DNA of 64,000 bases from an uncultured Bacilli bacterium. Its GTDB lineage: Bacteria; Bacillota_I; Bacilli_A; RFN20; CAG-826. How positions within the stretch are numbered: position 1 is the stretch's first letter; every line of letters begins with the position of its first letter. Shown here piece after piece: positions 30,298 to 38,675 of the stretch. The position numbers and the translations under genes are program-made. The notes under the pieces were generated by a model that saw only the letters and a program-made list of their open reading frames with translations, had not been told where the DNA came from and made no database searches. The stretch spans positions 62,001 to 126,000 of the forward strand of contig CALVOX010000003.1 of the NCBI GenBank assembly GCA_944350425.1, in the 5' to 3' direction.

Positions 30298-30523
30298 ATA
30301 ATTCGTATACTTTTAAATTAACGAAAGTTATACATTTATTTACTAATAAATTGCCTTTTAGCCATCTTTAATAGTAAGTAATGAGATTTGAATAAAAATT
30401 CTTGTTCCTAAATTAACTCTAATATTTAGTGAATGTCCCTTTATTACTTGTTTCTATCGTCTAATCTTATATTTAGAGTGATTAGATAATAGCTCATTCT
30501 TAAACTACGTTTTAATAGGCAAA

Positions 30524-30555
30524 AACCTGTGCCCTATAAAAATAGGGTACAGGTT
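30524..30555 (-). terminator. Terminator after rplL
   Basis: A 14-bp stem with one G-T pair (30524-30537 with 30542-30555) and a 4-base loop, T-run on the minus strand. It may be partial, attenuating between the rplJL and rpoBC units. Confidence 0.82.
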
Positions 30556-30574
30556 CATAAAAACTATTTAAAAA

Positions 30575-30946
30575 CTATTTAATTTCAACTTCTGCACCAG
30601 CAGCGACTAAAGCTTTCTTGTGTTCTTCAGCTTCGACTGGAGAAATGTTTTCTTTAATTGCAGCAGGAGCGGAGTCAACTAATTTCTTAGCATCCATTAA
30701 GCCTAAACCTGTAATAGCTTGGACAGCCTTAATAACTGCAACTTTTGAAGCACCAACTGATTTTAATGTTAATGTAACTTCACTTGGTCCTTTCTTTTCT
30801 TCTTCTTCAACTGGAGCGCCAGCAGCGACTGGAGCAGCAGCTGTAACACCGAATTCTTCTTCGATAGCTTTTACTAAATCATTTAATTCAACAACTGTCA
30901 TTTCTTTAACAGCAGCGATAATTTCTTCGTTTGTTAATTTTGCCAT
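30575..30946 (-). CDS. rplL: 50S ribosomal protein L7/L12
   Basis: The 123-residue stalk protein has the N-terminal dimerisation helices, an Ala/Pro/Glu-rich hinge (about residues 35-52), and the conserved factor-binding C-terminal domain ([28 protein letters not shown]). It recruits EF-Tu and EF-G to the ribosome. A GGAGG site precedes it, 29 bases after rplJ. Confidence 0.97.
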   Translation of the reverse strand: MAKLTNEEIIAAVKEMTVVELNDLVKAIEEEFGVTAAAPVAAGAPVEEEEKKGPSEVTLTLKSVGASKVAVIKAVQAITGLGLMDAKKLVDSAPAAIKENISPVEAEEHKKALVAAGAEVEIK

Positions 30947-30975
30947 ATTAATTTTTCCTCCTAAATTGTGACAAA

Positions 30976-31461
30976 CTATTTCTTTTCAGAAACTTGAGAT
31001 AAACTATAAGCTAAGTTTCTCATTGGAGCTTGTAATACACTAAGTAACATAGATACAAGTCCTTCTTTTGATGGTAATGCAGCTAATGTCTTAATATAGT
31101 TTGCATCTTTGAAAGAGCCATCAATTAATCCGCCTTTGATAACAAGGCATTCGTTTTTCTTTGCAAATTTTGTAAGTGCTTTTAAAGAACCATTTGTTGG
31201 ATCTTTTGTGAAAACAAAGATATTTGGTCCTTCTAAGAGAGTTTCGATCTCACTGTTATCTTCTTTGAGAGCTCTAGAAACTAAACTATTTTTGTAAACA
31301 TTTGCTTTTGCATCAAGTTTAGTTAAGGTTTTTCTTAAAGTAGATAATTCGGAGACTTTTAAACCACGATATTCACAAACAACAATATTGTTTGTTTCTT
31401 TAGCAAGGGTTTTAACTTCTTCAACAACTTCTTTCTTTGCAGCTAAGACGTTTTGATTCAT
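30976..31461 (-). CDS. rplJ: 50S ribosomal protein L10
   Basis: The 161-residue protein anchors the L7/L12 stalk to 23S rRNA; the N-terminal [17 protein letters not shown]-binding region is near residue 33 and the C-terminal helix binds L12 dimers. It follows an L10-leader RNA (31482-31572) through which the L10-L12 complex is expected to repress the operon. GGAGG precedes its ATG. Confidence 0.96.
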   Translation of the reverse strand: MNQNVLAAKKEVVEEVKTLAKETNNIVVCEYRGLKVSELSTLRKTLTKLDAKANVYKNSLVSRALKEDNSEIETLLEGPNIFVFTKDPTNGSLKALTKFAKKNECLVIKGGLIDGSFKDANYIKTLAALPSKEGLVSMLLSVLQAPMRNLAYSLSQVSEKK

Positions 31462-31481
31462 TTTTACCTCCTTATATATTG

Positions 31482-31572
31482 AGGATATATATACAAAGGT
31501 TTCTATATTTCTAACCTCGGTAACATTATTAAGAGTTAAACTCCGTTACGGTCTTTGGTATATTTATCCTAC
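31482..31572 (-). ncRNA. L10 (rplJ) leader
   Basis: Between rplA and rplJ the minus strand contains the L10-leader core: ACCAAAGACCG, GGAG, then CCGAGGTTAG, AACCTTTG, in the usual order and just upstream of rplJ. CAAAG and CTTTG can close the kink-turn-containing hairpin. This is the known autoregulatory binding site for L10(L12)4 in Firmicutes. Confidence 0.72.
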
Positions 31573-31585
31573 AAAACAAAATTAA

Positions 31586-32266
31586 TTAACCAACAATGTT
31601 TAATTTGATGGATGGACCCATTGTTGTAGAGAGGTGGCATGATTTAACATAAACACCTTTAACAGAAGCAGGTCTTACTTTTAAGATTTGGCTAATAACA
31701 GCGTTAGCATTTTCTTCTAACTTGCTAGGTTCAAAAGAAACTTTACCTACTGCTAAGTTGACGTTACCATCTTTATCGGCACGATATTCAACTTTACCAG
31801 CTTTAAGTTCACCAACCATTTTAGCAATATCAGGACCAACTGTACCAGTTTTTGGGTTTGGCATTAAGCCTTTTGGACCTAAAACTCTACCTAATTTACC
31901 GATATGTGCCATCATATCTGGTGTTGCACACATTACATCAAAATCAAACCATTTTTCATTTTGAATTTTTTCAAGTAATTCAACACCACCAGCAAAATCT
32001 GCACCAGCAGCTTTAGCTTCTTCAACTTTTGAAGTAATAGCTAATACTCTAACTGTTTTGCCACTTCCTGCAGGAAGAATAACAGTTCCTCTAATTTGTT
32101 GATCTGCAGCTCTTGTATTAATATTTAATGAGAATGAGAGACCAACTGAAGAGTCAAACTTAGTTGTGGATGTTTTTCCAATTAATTCAACTGCTTCTTT
32201 GACAGTATAAACTTTTTCTTTGTCAATTAATTTTAAAGCAGCTTCGTATTTCTTTCCGTGTTTCAT
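31586..32266 (-). CDS. rplA: 50S ribosomal protein L1
   Basis: The 226-residue protein forms the mobile L1 stalk at the E site. The signature GLMPNPKTGTV and the C-terminal KSCHLSTTMGPSIKL are present. It follows rplK by 19 bases with a GGAG site. L1 usually represses the rplKA operon by binding its mRNA. Confidence 0.97.
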   Translation of the reverse strand: MKHGKKYEAALKLIDKEKVYTVKEAVELIGKTSTTKFDSSVGLSFSLNINTRAADQQIRGTVILPAGSGKTVRVLAITSKVEEAKAAGADFAGGVELLEKIQNEKWFDFDVMCATPDMMAHIGKLGRVLGPKGLMPNPKTGTVGPDIAKMVGELKAGKVEYRADKDGNVNLAVGKVSFEPSKLEENANAVISQILKVRPASVKGVYVKSCHLSTTMGPSIKLNIVG

Positions 32267-32285
32267 TTCTAAACTCCTTTAACAA

Positions 32286-32699
32286 TTAATCAACGACTTT
32301 GATGCCCATGTTTTTTGCACTGCCTTCGATAATTCTACAAGCAGCTTCTAAATCGTTAGCATTTAAGTCTGGCATCTTGTATTCAGCAATTTTCTTAATT
32401 TGCTCCTTTGTGACTTGTCCAACGATTGTTGTTTTTGCATTTGCACTTCCTTTTGAAATACCTGCAGCTTTTAATAATAAACCAGTGACAGGTGAAGTTT
32501 TGATTTCCATTGAGAAAGTCTTGTCTTCATAAGCTGTAATAATTACAGGGACGATTTCACCTTTTCTGTCAGCTGTTTTAGCATTAAATTCTGTACAGAA
32601 TTTTGGCATAACAACACCAGCACCAGCTAATTTTGGGCCTGGTTTTGCTTCACCGCCAGGAAGTTCCATTTTAACAACTTTTGCGATTTTTTTACCCAT
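32286..32699 (-). CDS. rplK: 50S ribosomal protein L11
   Basis: The 137-residue protein binds the GTPase-associated centre of 23S rRNA. The N-terminal LPGGEAKPGPKLAGAGVVMPKFC segment carries the proline pair that is the thiostrepton/stringent-response interface. It opens the rplK-rplA unit; the 147-base gap to nusG contains the nusG terminator and the presumed rplK promoter. Confidence 0.97.
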   Translation of the reverse strand: MGKKIAKVVKMELPGGEAKPGPKLAGAGVVMPKFCTEFNAKTADRKGEIVPVIITAYEDKTFSMEIKTSPVTGLLLKAAGISKGSANAKTTIVGQVTKEQIKKIAEYKMPDLNANDLEAACRIIEGSAKNMGIKVVD

Positions 32700-32810
32700 T
32701 GTTAATTCTCCTTAATAGATATAGTAGTGAATATTGAATAATCGCGATTCTCCTACCCCTTTTTGTTTCGTTTCAAAAAGTGCACCTAAAAGTGCTTTAT
32801 AATAGTATCA

Positions 32811-32841
32811 AAAAAAGTGGTTCTTATGCAACCACTTTTTT
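32811..32841 (-). terminator. Terminator of the rpmG-secE-nusG operon
   Basis: A 12-bp stem AAAAAAGTGGTT/AACCACTTTTTT with a 7-base loop, 5 bases after the nusG stop. Confidence 0.88.
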
Positions 32842-32846
32842 CGTTT

Positions 32847-33437
32847 TTATACATGAACAATTTCACTGAACTCTGCTTCAACCGAAGTTTTACGTCCGAA
32901 GAATACAGTTTCAATCTTAACATTACCAGTTTCTTTGTTGATTTCAATAATTTTTCCGTCAACGTCTTTCAAGACGCCTGAGATAACTTTAACAAGATCG
33001 CCAACGTGATAATTGTCATACATGTTAGAATCAACAAGACCCATTCTTTTAAGAACACTTTCCATCTCGCTAGCTCCAACTGGAGTTGGTTTTTGTCCAC
33101 CACCAGATGATCCAGCAATACCAGTTACTCCTGGGGTATTTCTTAATTCGTACCAAACTTTATCTGTCATATCACATTCAACAAAGATATAACCTGGATA
33201 CAAAATATTCGATTTATACTTTGGTTCTTGTTCGCCGGTTTCCTTATTTTTCTTAAATGCTGGTTGTCCATTTTTATCTTTTACTCTTATTTTTTCGACC
33301 GGAACAATAACACGGAAAACTAAGTCTTGAACACCGGCTGTTACTACTCTTTGTTGAACATTAACAGCAATTTTATCTTCTTGACCAGGGATAGTTGTAA
33401 TGATATACCACTTCTTTTCACTCAATTCTTCGCTCAT
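32847..33437 (-). CDS. nusG: Transcription termination/antitermination factor NusG
   Basis: The 196-residue protein has the NGN domain (KWYIITTIPGQEDKIAVNVQ...) and a C-terminal KOW domain (residues about 143-170, GDLVKVISGVLKDVDGKI). It binds RNA polymerase and modulates pausing. The NGN domain carries a modest insertion (about residues 45-70, KDKNGQPAFKKNKETGEQEP) compared with E. coli. Strong GGAGG site; third gene after rpmG and secE. Confidence 0.96.
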   Translation of the reverse strand: MSEELSEKKWYIITTIPGQEDKIAVNVQQRVVTAGVQDLVFRVIVPVEKIRVKDKNGQPAFKKNKETGEQEPKYKSNILYPGYIFVECDMTDKVWYELRNTPGVTGIAGSSGGGQKPTPVGASEMESVLKRMGLVDSNMYDNYHVGDLVKVISGVLKDVDGKIIEINKETGNVKIETVFFGRKTSVEAEFSEIVHV

Positions 33438-33458
33438 TTACTTTCCTCCTTCCTAATT

Positions 33459-33656
33459 TTAAATACTTTCAAACGCTTGTCTAAGTTGCTCAATAATAAC
33501 CGAGGAAGCGTAATCTTCTAAGGATAGGAATATTCCAGCAAAAGCGGCAATAATAACAACAACGATTATTGCACTTAAGAATTTATTAGATTCTGGCCAT
33601 CTTACACGTTTTGCTTCCCTGCCTACTCCTTTAAAATATCTAATAATACTTTTCAT
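33459..33656 (-). CDS. secE: Preprotein translocase subunit SecE
   Basis: The start is placed at 33656 (MKSIIRYFKGVGREAKRVRWP, 65 residues) because GGAG sits 7 bases before it and SecE families begin there; an in-frame ATG at 33686 would overlap rpmG. The protein has the cytosolic amphipathic helix with the conserved R-V-x-W-P and one transmembrane helix (about 26-50). It clamps SecY in the Sec channel. Confidence 0.93.
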   Translation of the reverse strand: MKSIIRYFKGVGREAKRVRWPESNKFLSAIIVVVIIAAFAGIFLSLEDYASSVIIEQLRQAFESI

Positions 33657-33682
33657 AAATACACTCCAATAAAATAGGTTTA

Positions 33683-33832
33683 TCACTTAGATTCTTTGTG
33701 AATTGTGTATTTACCACAATGTGGGCAAAATTTTCTAAGTTCGATTCTACTTGTTCTATCTTCTTCTTTTTTAGTAGTAGTGTAATTTCTACTTAAACAT
33801 TCGCTACAAATTAAAATTACTTTTTTACGCAT
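33683..33832 (-). CDS. rpmG: 50S ribosomal protein L33
   Basis: A 49-codon gene ending in TGA, read on the minus strand from ATG at 33832. It begins [12 protein letters not shown] and ends [15 protein letters not shown], with the two CxxC pairs of the zinc-binding (C+) form of L33. It lies upstream of secE-nusG as in Bacillus. The TGA stop shows code 11. Confidence 0.95.
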   Translation of the reverse strand: MRKKVILICSECLSRNYTTTKKEEDRTSRIELRKFCPHCGKYTIHKESK

Positions 33833-33886
33833 GCTTATTTTATATCATAGAATCTTAAAAAAATATAGAGAAACAAAACATTAAAG

Positions 33887-34606
33887 TCAATAAAATTTGA
33901 TAATATCTTCGTGATATTTTTCAATATATTCCTTGCATCTTCTCAAAGTCCTACTAACTTTTCGGTGAGCTACAGAATAGCAAACATTTAGTTCATTAGA
34001 AATTTCCTGAATGGAATAGGAATGAGCAACCATATTAACAATAAACTTCTCTTTCTCTGAAAGTCGAGCCCTAGGGTCATTAATTATTAAATCTAATAGT
34101 TCCCTTCCGCTAAAGATCTCTTCCTTATTATAATTTGGATTGATATTATCCGCATTTACAAGCTCGTCATAATCATCGTTTCTTCTTAAGTTTTGTGATT
34201 TTAATGTTCTTATTGCGCCATTAACTTCTTGCATATAAAGAAGTTTAAAGAATTTCTCGCAATCAACAAAAACATCATTAACTTCCATTAACCTTTTATA
34301 GGAAATATGAACCATATCTCTTAAATCTTTAAAAGAAATATTTACCACTCCTTTCAAAGACTTAGCATAATAATAAGATAAAGATAAGGTTGACTCTAAA
34401 AGCTCAATTAAAAGGAAATTTTGAGCAGTGATGCTTCCAAGTTTAGCCTGAATATAAAGGTTTTCAATCTTTGCTTTGTGCTCATCTTCTTCGTTAAAAA
34501 GAACTTCCTTAATAGGTTTACTTATTTGTTTGTTTTCTTTTGAATTATCTTCAATCTCTTCTTCATTTGGATTTAGGCCCAAATCCAATCTAAATTCACT
34601 CGCCAT
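33887..34606 (-). CDS. Divergent sigma-70 family factor in the SigH position
   Basis: The 239-residue protein ends in a sigma region 4-type helix-turn-helix (LSEKEKFIVNMVAHSYSIQEISNELNVCYSVAHRKVSRTLRRCKEYI, about 182-228). The middle (AQNFLLIELLESTLSLSYYYAKSL...) aligns loosely with sigma region 2. The N-terminal 45 residues are acidic and unrelated to known sigma factors. Its location between rlmB and rpmG-secE-nusG is exactly that of sigH in Bacilli, so it is most likely a diverged SigH. Sporulation genes are absent here; competence or stress use is speculation. No strong Shine-Dalgarno is seen; it starts 12 bases after rlmB. Confidence 0.72.
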   Translation of the reverse strand: MASEFRLDLGLNPNEEEIEDNSKENKQISKPIKEVLFNEEDEHKAKIENLYIQAKLGSITAQNFLLIELLESTLSLSYYYAKSLKGVVNISFKDLRDMVHISYKRLMEVNDVFVDCEKFFKLLYMQEVNGAIRTLKSQNLRRNDDYDELVNADNINPNYNKEEIFSGRELLDLIINDPRARLSEKEKFIVNMVAHSYSIQEISNELNVCYSVAHRKVSRTLRRCKEYIEKYHEDIIKFY

Positions 34607-34618
34607 ACAACTTAATAA

Positions 34619-35332
34619 CTAAAAAATCTTCCTTCTCAATTCATAAAAAGCAATGGCAGCTGCGTTTGAGGCATTAAGACAAGGGACATGACCAAATTGT
34701 GGTATTTTTACTAATAAATCACAATTTTCGCGAACAAGTCTTGAAATTCCCTTCCCTTCGCTGCCGATTACAATACAAACTTTTTTGTCTTTATAGATTG
34801 AATCTATATTTTCTTTAGCTAAACCATCAAGACCAAAAACCCAATAGGAATTTTCTTTTAACTTTTTAATAGCGACGCTTAAATTTGTAACTTCGACGCA
34901 TTTTACATAAGAAATTCCACCCGAAGAAATTTTTGCTACAAGAGGAGAAAGCTTAACTGAATTTGTTTTTTTGTAAATAATTGCTTTTATTCCAAAAATA
35001 TCAGCGCTGCGTAGTATGGCACCTAGGTTATGAGGATCAGTAAGTTCATCTAAGATGCAAATAGGATAATCATCAGAGTTTTTACTCTCCTTTAAAACTT
35101 CATCCAAAGAATAAACATTTAAAGGTTTAATTTCGGCCGCGATGTGCTGGTGATTAACTTTTGGGAACATTGAATTGAGATCTTGATCAGAGATTTCTTT
35201 AATCAACACTCCTTGCTTCTTAGCTTGGCTCAATATTTCAGACTTTTTAAACTCTTTGCTGACGTATAGAGTTTTTGCAAGTCCTGATTCCAAAGCGCTT
35301 GCCACACTATTTAGCCCATAAATTCTATTCAT
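34619..35332 (-). CDS. rlmB: 23S rRNA (guanosine-2'-O-)-methyltransferase RlmB family (TrmH/SpoU)
   Basis: The start at 35332 (MNRIYGLNSVASAL, 237 residues) has GAGGAGG 7 bases upstream; the in-frame ATG at 35356 is rejected. SPOUT methyltransferase motifs are present: LDELTDPHNLGAILRSA (motif 1), VIGSEGKGISRL (motif 2) and IPQFGHVPCLNASNAAAI (motif 3), after an N-terminal L30e-like substrate domain. It methylates a 23S rRNA guanosine. The gene order with cysS and the sigma factor is the Firmicutes rlmB context; no mrnC or yacP is between them. Confidence 0.9.
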   Translation of the reverse strand: MNRIYGLNSVASALESGLAKTLYVSKEFKKSEILSQAKKQGVLIKEISDQDLNSMFPKVNHQHIAAEIKPLNVYSLDEVLKESKNSDDYPICILDELTDPHNLGAILRSADIFGIKAIIYKKTNSVKLSPLVAKISSGGISYVKCVEVTNLSVAIKKLKENSYWVFGLDGLAKENIDSIYKDKKVCIVIGSEGKGISRLVRENCDLLVKIPQFGHVPCLNASNAAAIAFYELRRKIF

Positions 35333-35420
35333 TTTCGAACCTCCTCGTGTATACAAAAATCGCGATATTTGTCATATAAATTTTAGAAAAATTTTATTAT
35401 AATATAAAATAAAATTTTTC

Positions 35421-36176
35421 CTATTTTAAGATTTTAATTTCAACTGGGTCAAGTTCGTTTTTCAACTCACTTAAAAGTAACTGCATATCCCCTTTGTTTT
35501 TACCAGTTGCTCTAAAAGTTATTCGAAGATAACTTAATCCATCCTCTTTTACCAATGAGGAATCAACATCAGAAATCTTAATTTTATTTCTTTCTGCAAT
35601 ATGCAGTAATTTTTCAATACCATGTTCATTCATATGAACAACCATCAAAAAGAAAGCAGCTTTACTTGAGGCCTTTAATTCAATATTTCTAAAAACAGTC
35701 AAGAAAATTAAAGCAAAAACAGTTGAAAGTGTTCCGATTAAAAATAATCCTGCTCCACAACACATTCCAATAGCCATCGTTACCCAAATTGAGGCTGCAC
35801 TAGTTAAGCCTTTAATTGAAAAGCCGTTTTGCATAATAGCACCAGCACCTAAAAACGAAATTCCAGTAACTCCAGCTGCTGCAAGTCTTAGAGGATCGCG
35901 ATTATCTACACTTCCTGGGCTAGCATTAGTTGATATAAGCATGATTAAGCAAGAACCTAGAGATAAAAGTAAATGAGTTCTAAGCCCTGCAGGATAGCCA
36001 TTTTTTTCACGTGTAAAGCCAATAAGCCCACTAAATACGCTTGATAAAAATAGACACAAAATTACAAATAAAGTGTTTGAAACAATCGGATCGACTGTTC
36101 CTCCGAAACCTGATTCGAAAAATTCTTCAATAATAGCATCTATAGAATCAGGAACATAATTGGTCAAAAAAGTCAT
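35421..36176 (-). CDS. MgtC/SapB family membrane protein
   Basis: The 251-residue protein has the MgtC core of four to five helices, including LIGFTREKNGYPAGLRTHLLLSLGSCLIML and AAAGVTGISFLGAGAIM, then a C-terminal ACT-like soluble domain (about 165-251). Family members affect Mg2+ adaptation and F-ATPase/phosphate balance; the role of this stand-alone copy is not known. It has a GGAGA site and sits between cysS and rlmB, an insertion into the usual Firmicutes order. Confidence 0.88.
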   Translation of the reverse strand: MTFLTNYVPDSIDAIIEEFFESGFGGTVDPIVSNTLFVILCLFLSSVFSGLIGFTREKNGYPAGLRTHLLLSLGSCLIMLISTNASPGSVDNRDPLRLAAAGVTGISFLGAGAIMQNGFSIKGLTSAASIWVTMAIGMCCGAGLFLIGTLSTVFALIFLTVFRNIELKASSKAAFFLMVVHMNEHGIEKLLHIAERNKIKISDVDSSLVKEDGLSYLRITFRATGKNKGDMQLLLSELKNELDPVEIKILK

Positions 36177-36248
36177 ATAAATCTCCTTATGCTATGTCCT
36201 AATTTGTTGCTATATTATATAAGAATAAATGTGAAAAAAGAACCAAAA

Positions 36249-37580
36249 TTATAAAATTTTTCTTTGTATTAATTCTTCTCTAATCTTATCGCTAGTTTCA
36301 AAATCTTTGTTTGCCTTAGCTTCTTCGTATTTATGATAGAGAATTTTATCTTCGTCACTTAAAACTTTTAAGTCAAAAGATAGCCCTAAAATATAAAGAA
36401 TTTCTTTTATTGCATAATATAAAGAAGATATTTCGTTTAAATCTTTATCTTTAACTCTTAAAGATTGATTAATTTCTTTTACCAAATCTAAAAGATAAGT
36501 AATTCCATTAGGAATATTCATATCATTAGATAAATATTCATAAAACTTATTTATTTTCTCTGGTTTTCCTTCTAAAGATATGCTATTTAAATTTAAGATG
36601 AGATTGGCTTGTTTAATAGCCATTTCTACCTTCTTTAAAATAGCTTGGTTTGATTTAATAGTTTCGTCATTAAAATCGATAATTGAACGATATGGCGAAT
36701 TAAGAAGGAATAATCTTAATAAATTTGGACCATATTCTTTAATAGCATCTTTAGCTAAAACAACATTTCCTAAAGATTTAGACATCTTATTTCCGGAAAT
36801 ATTCATCATTGCATTATGAACCCAATAATTTGCTAAAGTAGTTCCATCATGAGCTCTTGCTTGAGCAATTTCATTTTCATGATGAGGGAATTTTAAATCA
36901 CTTCCTCCACCATGAATATCAATTATATTTCCAAAAATTGAATGAATCATAACACAGCATTCAGTATGCCAACCCGGTCTTCCTTTTCCCCAAGGAGAAT
37001 CCCGTTTAATACCGACATCAGTATTTTTCCATAATAAAAAGTCTAAAGGGGACCTTTTTTTAGAATTAACCTCGATTCTAGCTCCTTCATTTAAATCTTC
37101 TTTATTTATTTTTGAAAGCTCGCCATAGTGACTTGCCTTGGTAACATCAAAGAAAACTTCTGCATCATTAACATAAGCACTTCCGTTATTAACTAAATCA
37201 TTAATATAAGAAATGATTTTATCCATATACTCGCTAACGCGAGGATAAACATTAGCTCTTTTAACATTTAAAGCATCAATAACTTTAAAATATTCACTAA
37301 TATATTTATCAGTAAGTTCTTTTTCACTTATATGTTCTTCTAAAGCTTTATTAATAATTTTATCGTCAACATCAGTAAAATTTGATACATAAGTAACATT
37401 AAAACCTATAGCTTCTAAAAATTTTCTTAGTGTATCAAAAAACACAACTGGACGAATGTTTCCAATATGTGGATCATTATAAACTGTTGGTCCACAAACA
37501 TACATACTTACTTCTTTATCTTTAATAGTTTTTAAAACTTCTACTTTATTGCTTAATGAATTGTAAATTTTGACTTCCAT
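36249..37580 (-). CDS. cysS: Cysteinyl-tRNA synthetase
   Basis: The preferred start is 37580 (MEVKIYNSLS..., 443 residues); the ATG at 37619 would extend into the promoter. Class I motifs: PTVYNDPHIGN (HIGH-like) near residue 28 and KMSKSLGN (KMSKS) near 260, with the zinc ligands Cys and HGGGSDL..HHENE. It charges tRNA-Cys. No T-box leader is present: an extended -10 TGATATAAT (37591-37599) gives a leader of about 4 bases, so translation probably starts on a near-leaderless message. Divergent from trpS over 64 bases. Confidence 0.95.
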   Translation of the reverse strand: MEVKIYNSLSNKVEVLKTIKDKEVSMYVCGPTVYNDPHIGNIRPVVFFDTLRKFLEAIGFNVTYVSNFTDVDDKIINKALEEHISEKELTDKYISEYFKVIDALNVKRANVYPRVSEYMDKIISYINDLVNNGSAYVNDAEVFFDVTKASHYGELSKINKEDLNEGARIEVNSKKRSPLDFLLWKNTDVGIKRDSPWGKGRPGWHTECCVMIHSIFGNIIDIHGGGSDLKFPHHENEIAQARAHDGTTLANYWVHNAMMNISGNKMSKSLGNVVLAKDAIKEYGPNLLRLFLLNSPYRSIIDFNDETIKSNQAILKKVEMAIKQANLILNLNSISLEGKPEKINKFYEYLSNDMNIPNGITYLLDLVKEINQSLRVKDKDLNEISSLYYAIKEILYILGLSFDLKVLSDEDKILYHKYEEAKANKDFETSDKIREELIQRKIL

Positions 37581-37590
37581 AAACAATGAA

Positions 37591-37636
37591 ATTATATCAA
37601 GAAAACTTGATAAATACACTATTAAATGATTATAAT
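37591..37636. promoter_or_regulatory. Back-to-back promoters of cysS and trpS
   Basis: For trpS (plus): TTGATA (37607-37612), 18-base spacer, TATAAT (37631-37636), start about 2 bases before its ATG. For cysS (minus): TGATATAAT extended -10 with TATAAT at 37591-37596, start about 4 bases before its ATG. The two promoters overlap in their upstream parts. There is no room for T-box regulation. Confidence 0.7.
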
Positions 37637-37644
37637 TTCTACGT

Positions 37645-38634
37645 ATGAAACGTTCTTTAAGTGCTATTAAACCTACAGGAAAATTAACTCTTGGAAATTA
37701 TATAGGGGCATTAAAAAACTTCCCTAAATTCCAAGATGAATACGAAAATTTTATTTTTGTTGCTGATTTACATGCCTTAACTTTGCCTATTGAACCTCAA
37801 ACTTTATATGAAAACACAAGAGATTTAGTCGCCTTATATTTAGCTTGTGGACTTGATCCAAATAAAACTACTATTTTTCTTCAAAGCGATGTCAGTGAAC
37901 ATAGTGAATTAAATGCAATTATTCAAAATTATCTATACATGGGCGAACTTTCAAGAATGACCCAGTTTAAGGATAAGTCAAATAAACTCAATCAAAATGC
38001 CATTGGTTTAGGATTATTTGCCTACCCCGTCTTAATGGCAGCTGATATTATTTTATATAACGCTGATGTTGTACCAGTTGGCGAAGACCAAAAACAACAT
38101 GTTGAATTATGTAGAGATTTAGTTCACCGTTTTAACACAAGATATAACAAAGAAGTTTTCAAAATGCCTACTCCAATTATTCCAAAAACTGGAGCCAGAA
38201 TTATGTCTTTGACTGATCCAAATGTCAAAATGTCAAAAAGTGGTGAAAAAGGTGATATTTATCTTCTTGAAGATCTAAAATCTGTCGAAAAGAAAATTAT
38301 GAGAGCTACTACTGATTTGGGTAGTGACATAAAATATGATAAAGAAAATAAACCAGGCATCTCTAATTTACTTACTATATATGCTTCACTTAAAGATATA
38401 AGCATTGAGGAAGCTGAAAAAGTTTTCGCTGATTGTCACCGCTATGGTGATTTCAAAAAAGAAGTTGCTAAAGTTGTTGTTGATGAATTAAGCAAAATTC
38501 AAGCTAGATATAAAGAAATTATCGAAGCAAATATTATCGATAAAATATTAAAAGATGGGGCTAAAAAGGCAAAAGAATGTGCAAATAAAGTCTTAAAAGA
38601 TGCTCAAAAAACTATAGGTTTATATGGAAAATAA
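37645..38634 (+). CDS. trpS: Tryptophanyl-tRNA synthetase
   Basis: The 329-residue class I synthetase has the HIGH-like PTGKLTLGNYIGA at about 11-23, the Trp-binding LMAADIILYNADVVPVGEDQKQHVEL near 130-155, and KMSKSGEKGDI near 195. It charges tRNA-Trp, which reads only TGG here. No Shine-Dalgarno; the promoter predicts a near-leaderless mRNA. A hairpin overlapping the stop codon ends the transcript. Confidence 0.96.
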   Translation: MKRSLSAIKPTGKLTLGNYIGALKNFPKFQDEYENFIFVADLHALTLPIEPQTLYENTRDLVALYLACGLDPNKTTIFLQSDVSEHSELNAIIQNYLYMGELSRMTQFKDKSNKLNQNAIGLGLFAYPVLMAADIILYNADVVPVGEDQKQHVELCRDLVHRFNTRYNKEVFKMPTPIIPKTGARIMSLTDPNVKMSKSGEKGDIYLLEDLKSVEKKIMRATTDLGSDIKYDKENKPGISNLLTIYASLKDISIEEAEKVFADCHRYGDFKKEVAKVVVDELSKIQARYKEIIEANIIDKILKDGAKKAKECANKVLKDAQKTIGLYGK

Positions 38635-38655
38635 GTCCTCGGTGGGACTTATTTT
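38628..38655 (+). terminator. Terminator at the end of trpS
   Basis: AAAATAAGTCC (38628-38638) pairs with GGACTTATTTT (38645-38655); it includes the trpS stop codon and is followed by a T-rich tract and then the Shine-Dalgarno of the next gene. Confidence 0.75.
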
Positions 38656-38675
38656 ACTTTTTAAAAGGAAAAGAT

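Noticed and set aside
30618-30971. 117-codon frame antisense to rplL
   Set aside because: Ala/Thr/Ser-rich mirror of the L7/L12 hinge and C-terminal codons; no homology and no independent signals.
36004-36019. CACGTG in mgtC as a further parS site
   Set aside because: Only the core and one flank match; it fits coding needs and the chance rate for a six-base site.
37581-37644. T-box leaders for cysS or trpS
   Set aside because: The divergent gap is only 64 bases, with both promoters abutting the start codons; there is no space for a T-box.
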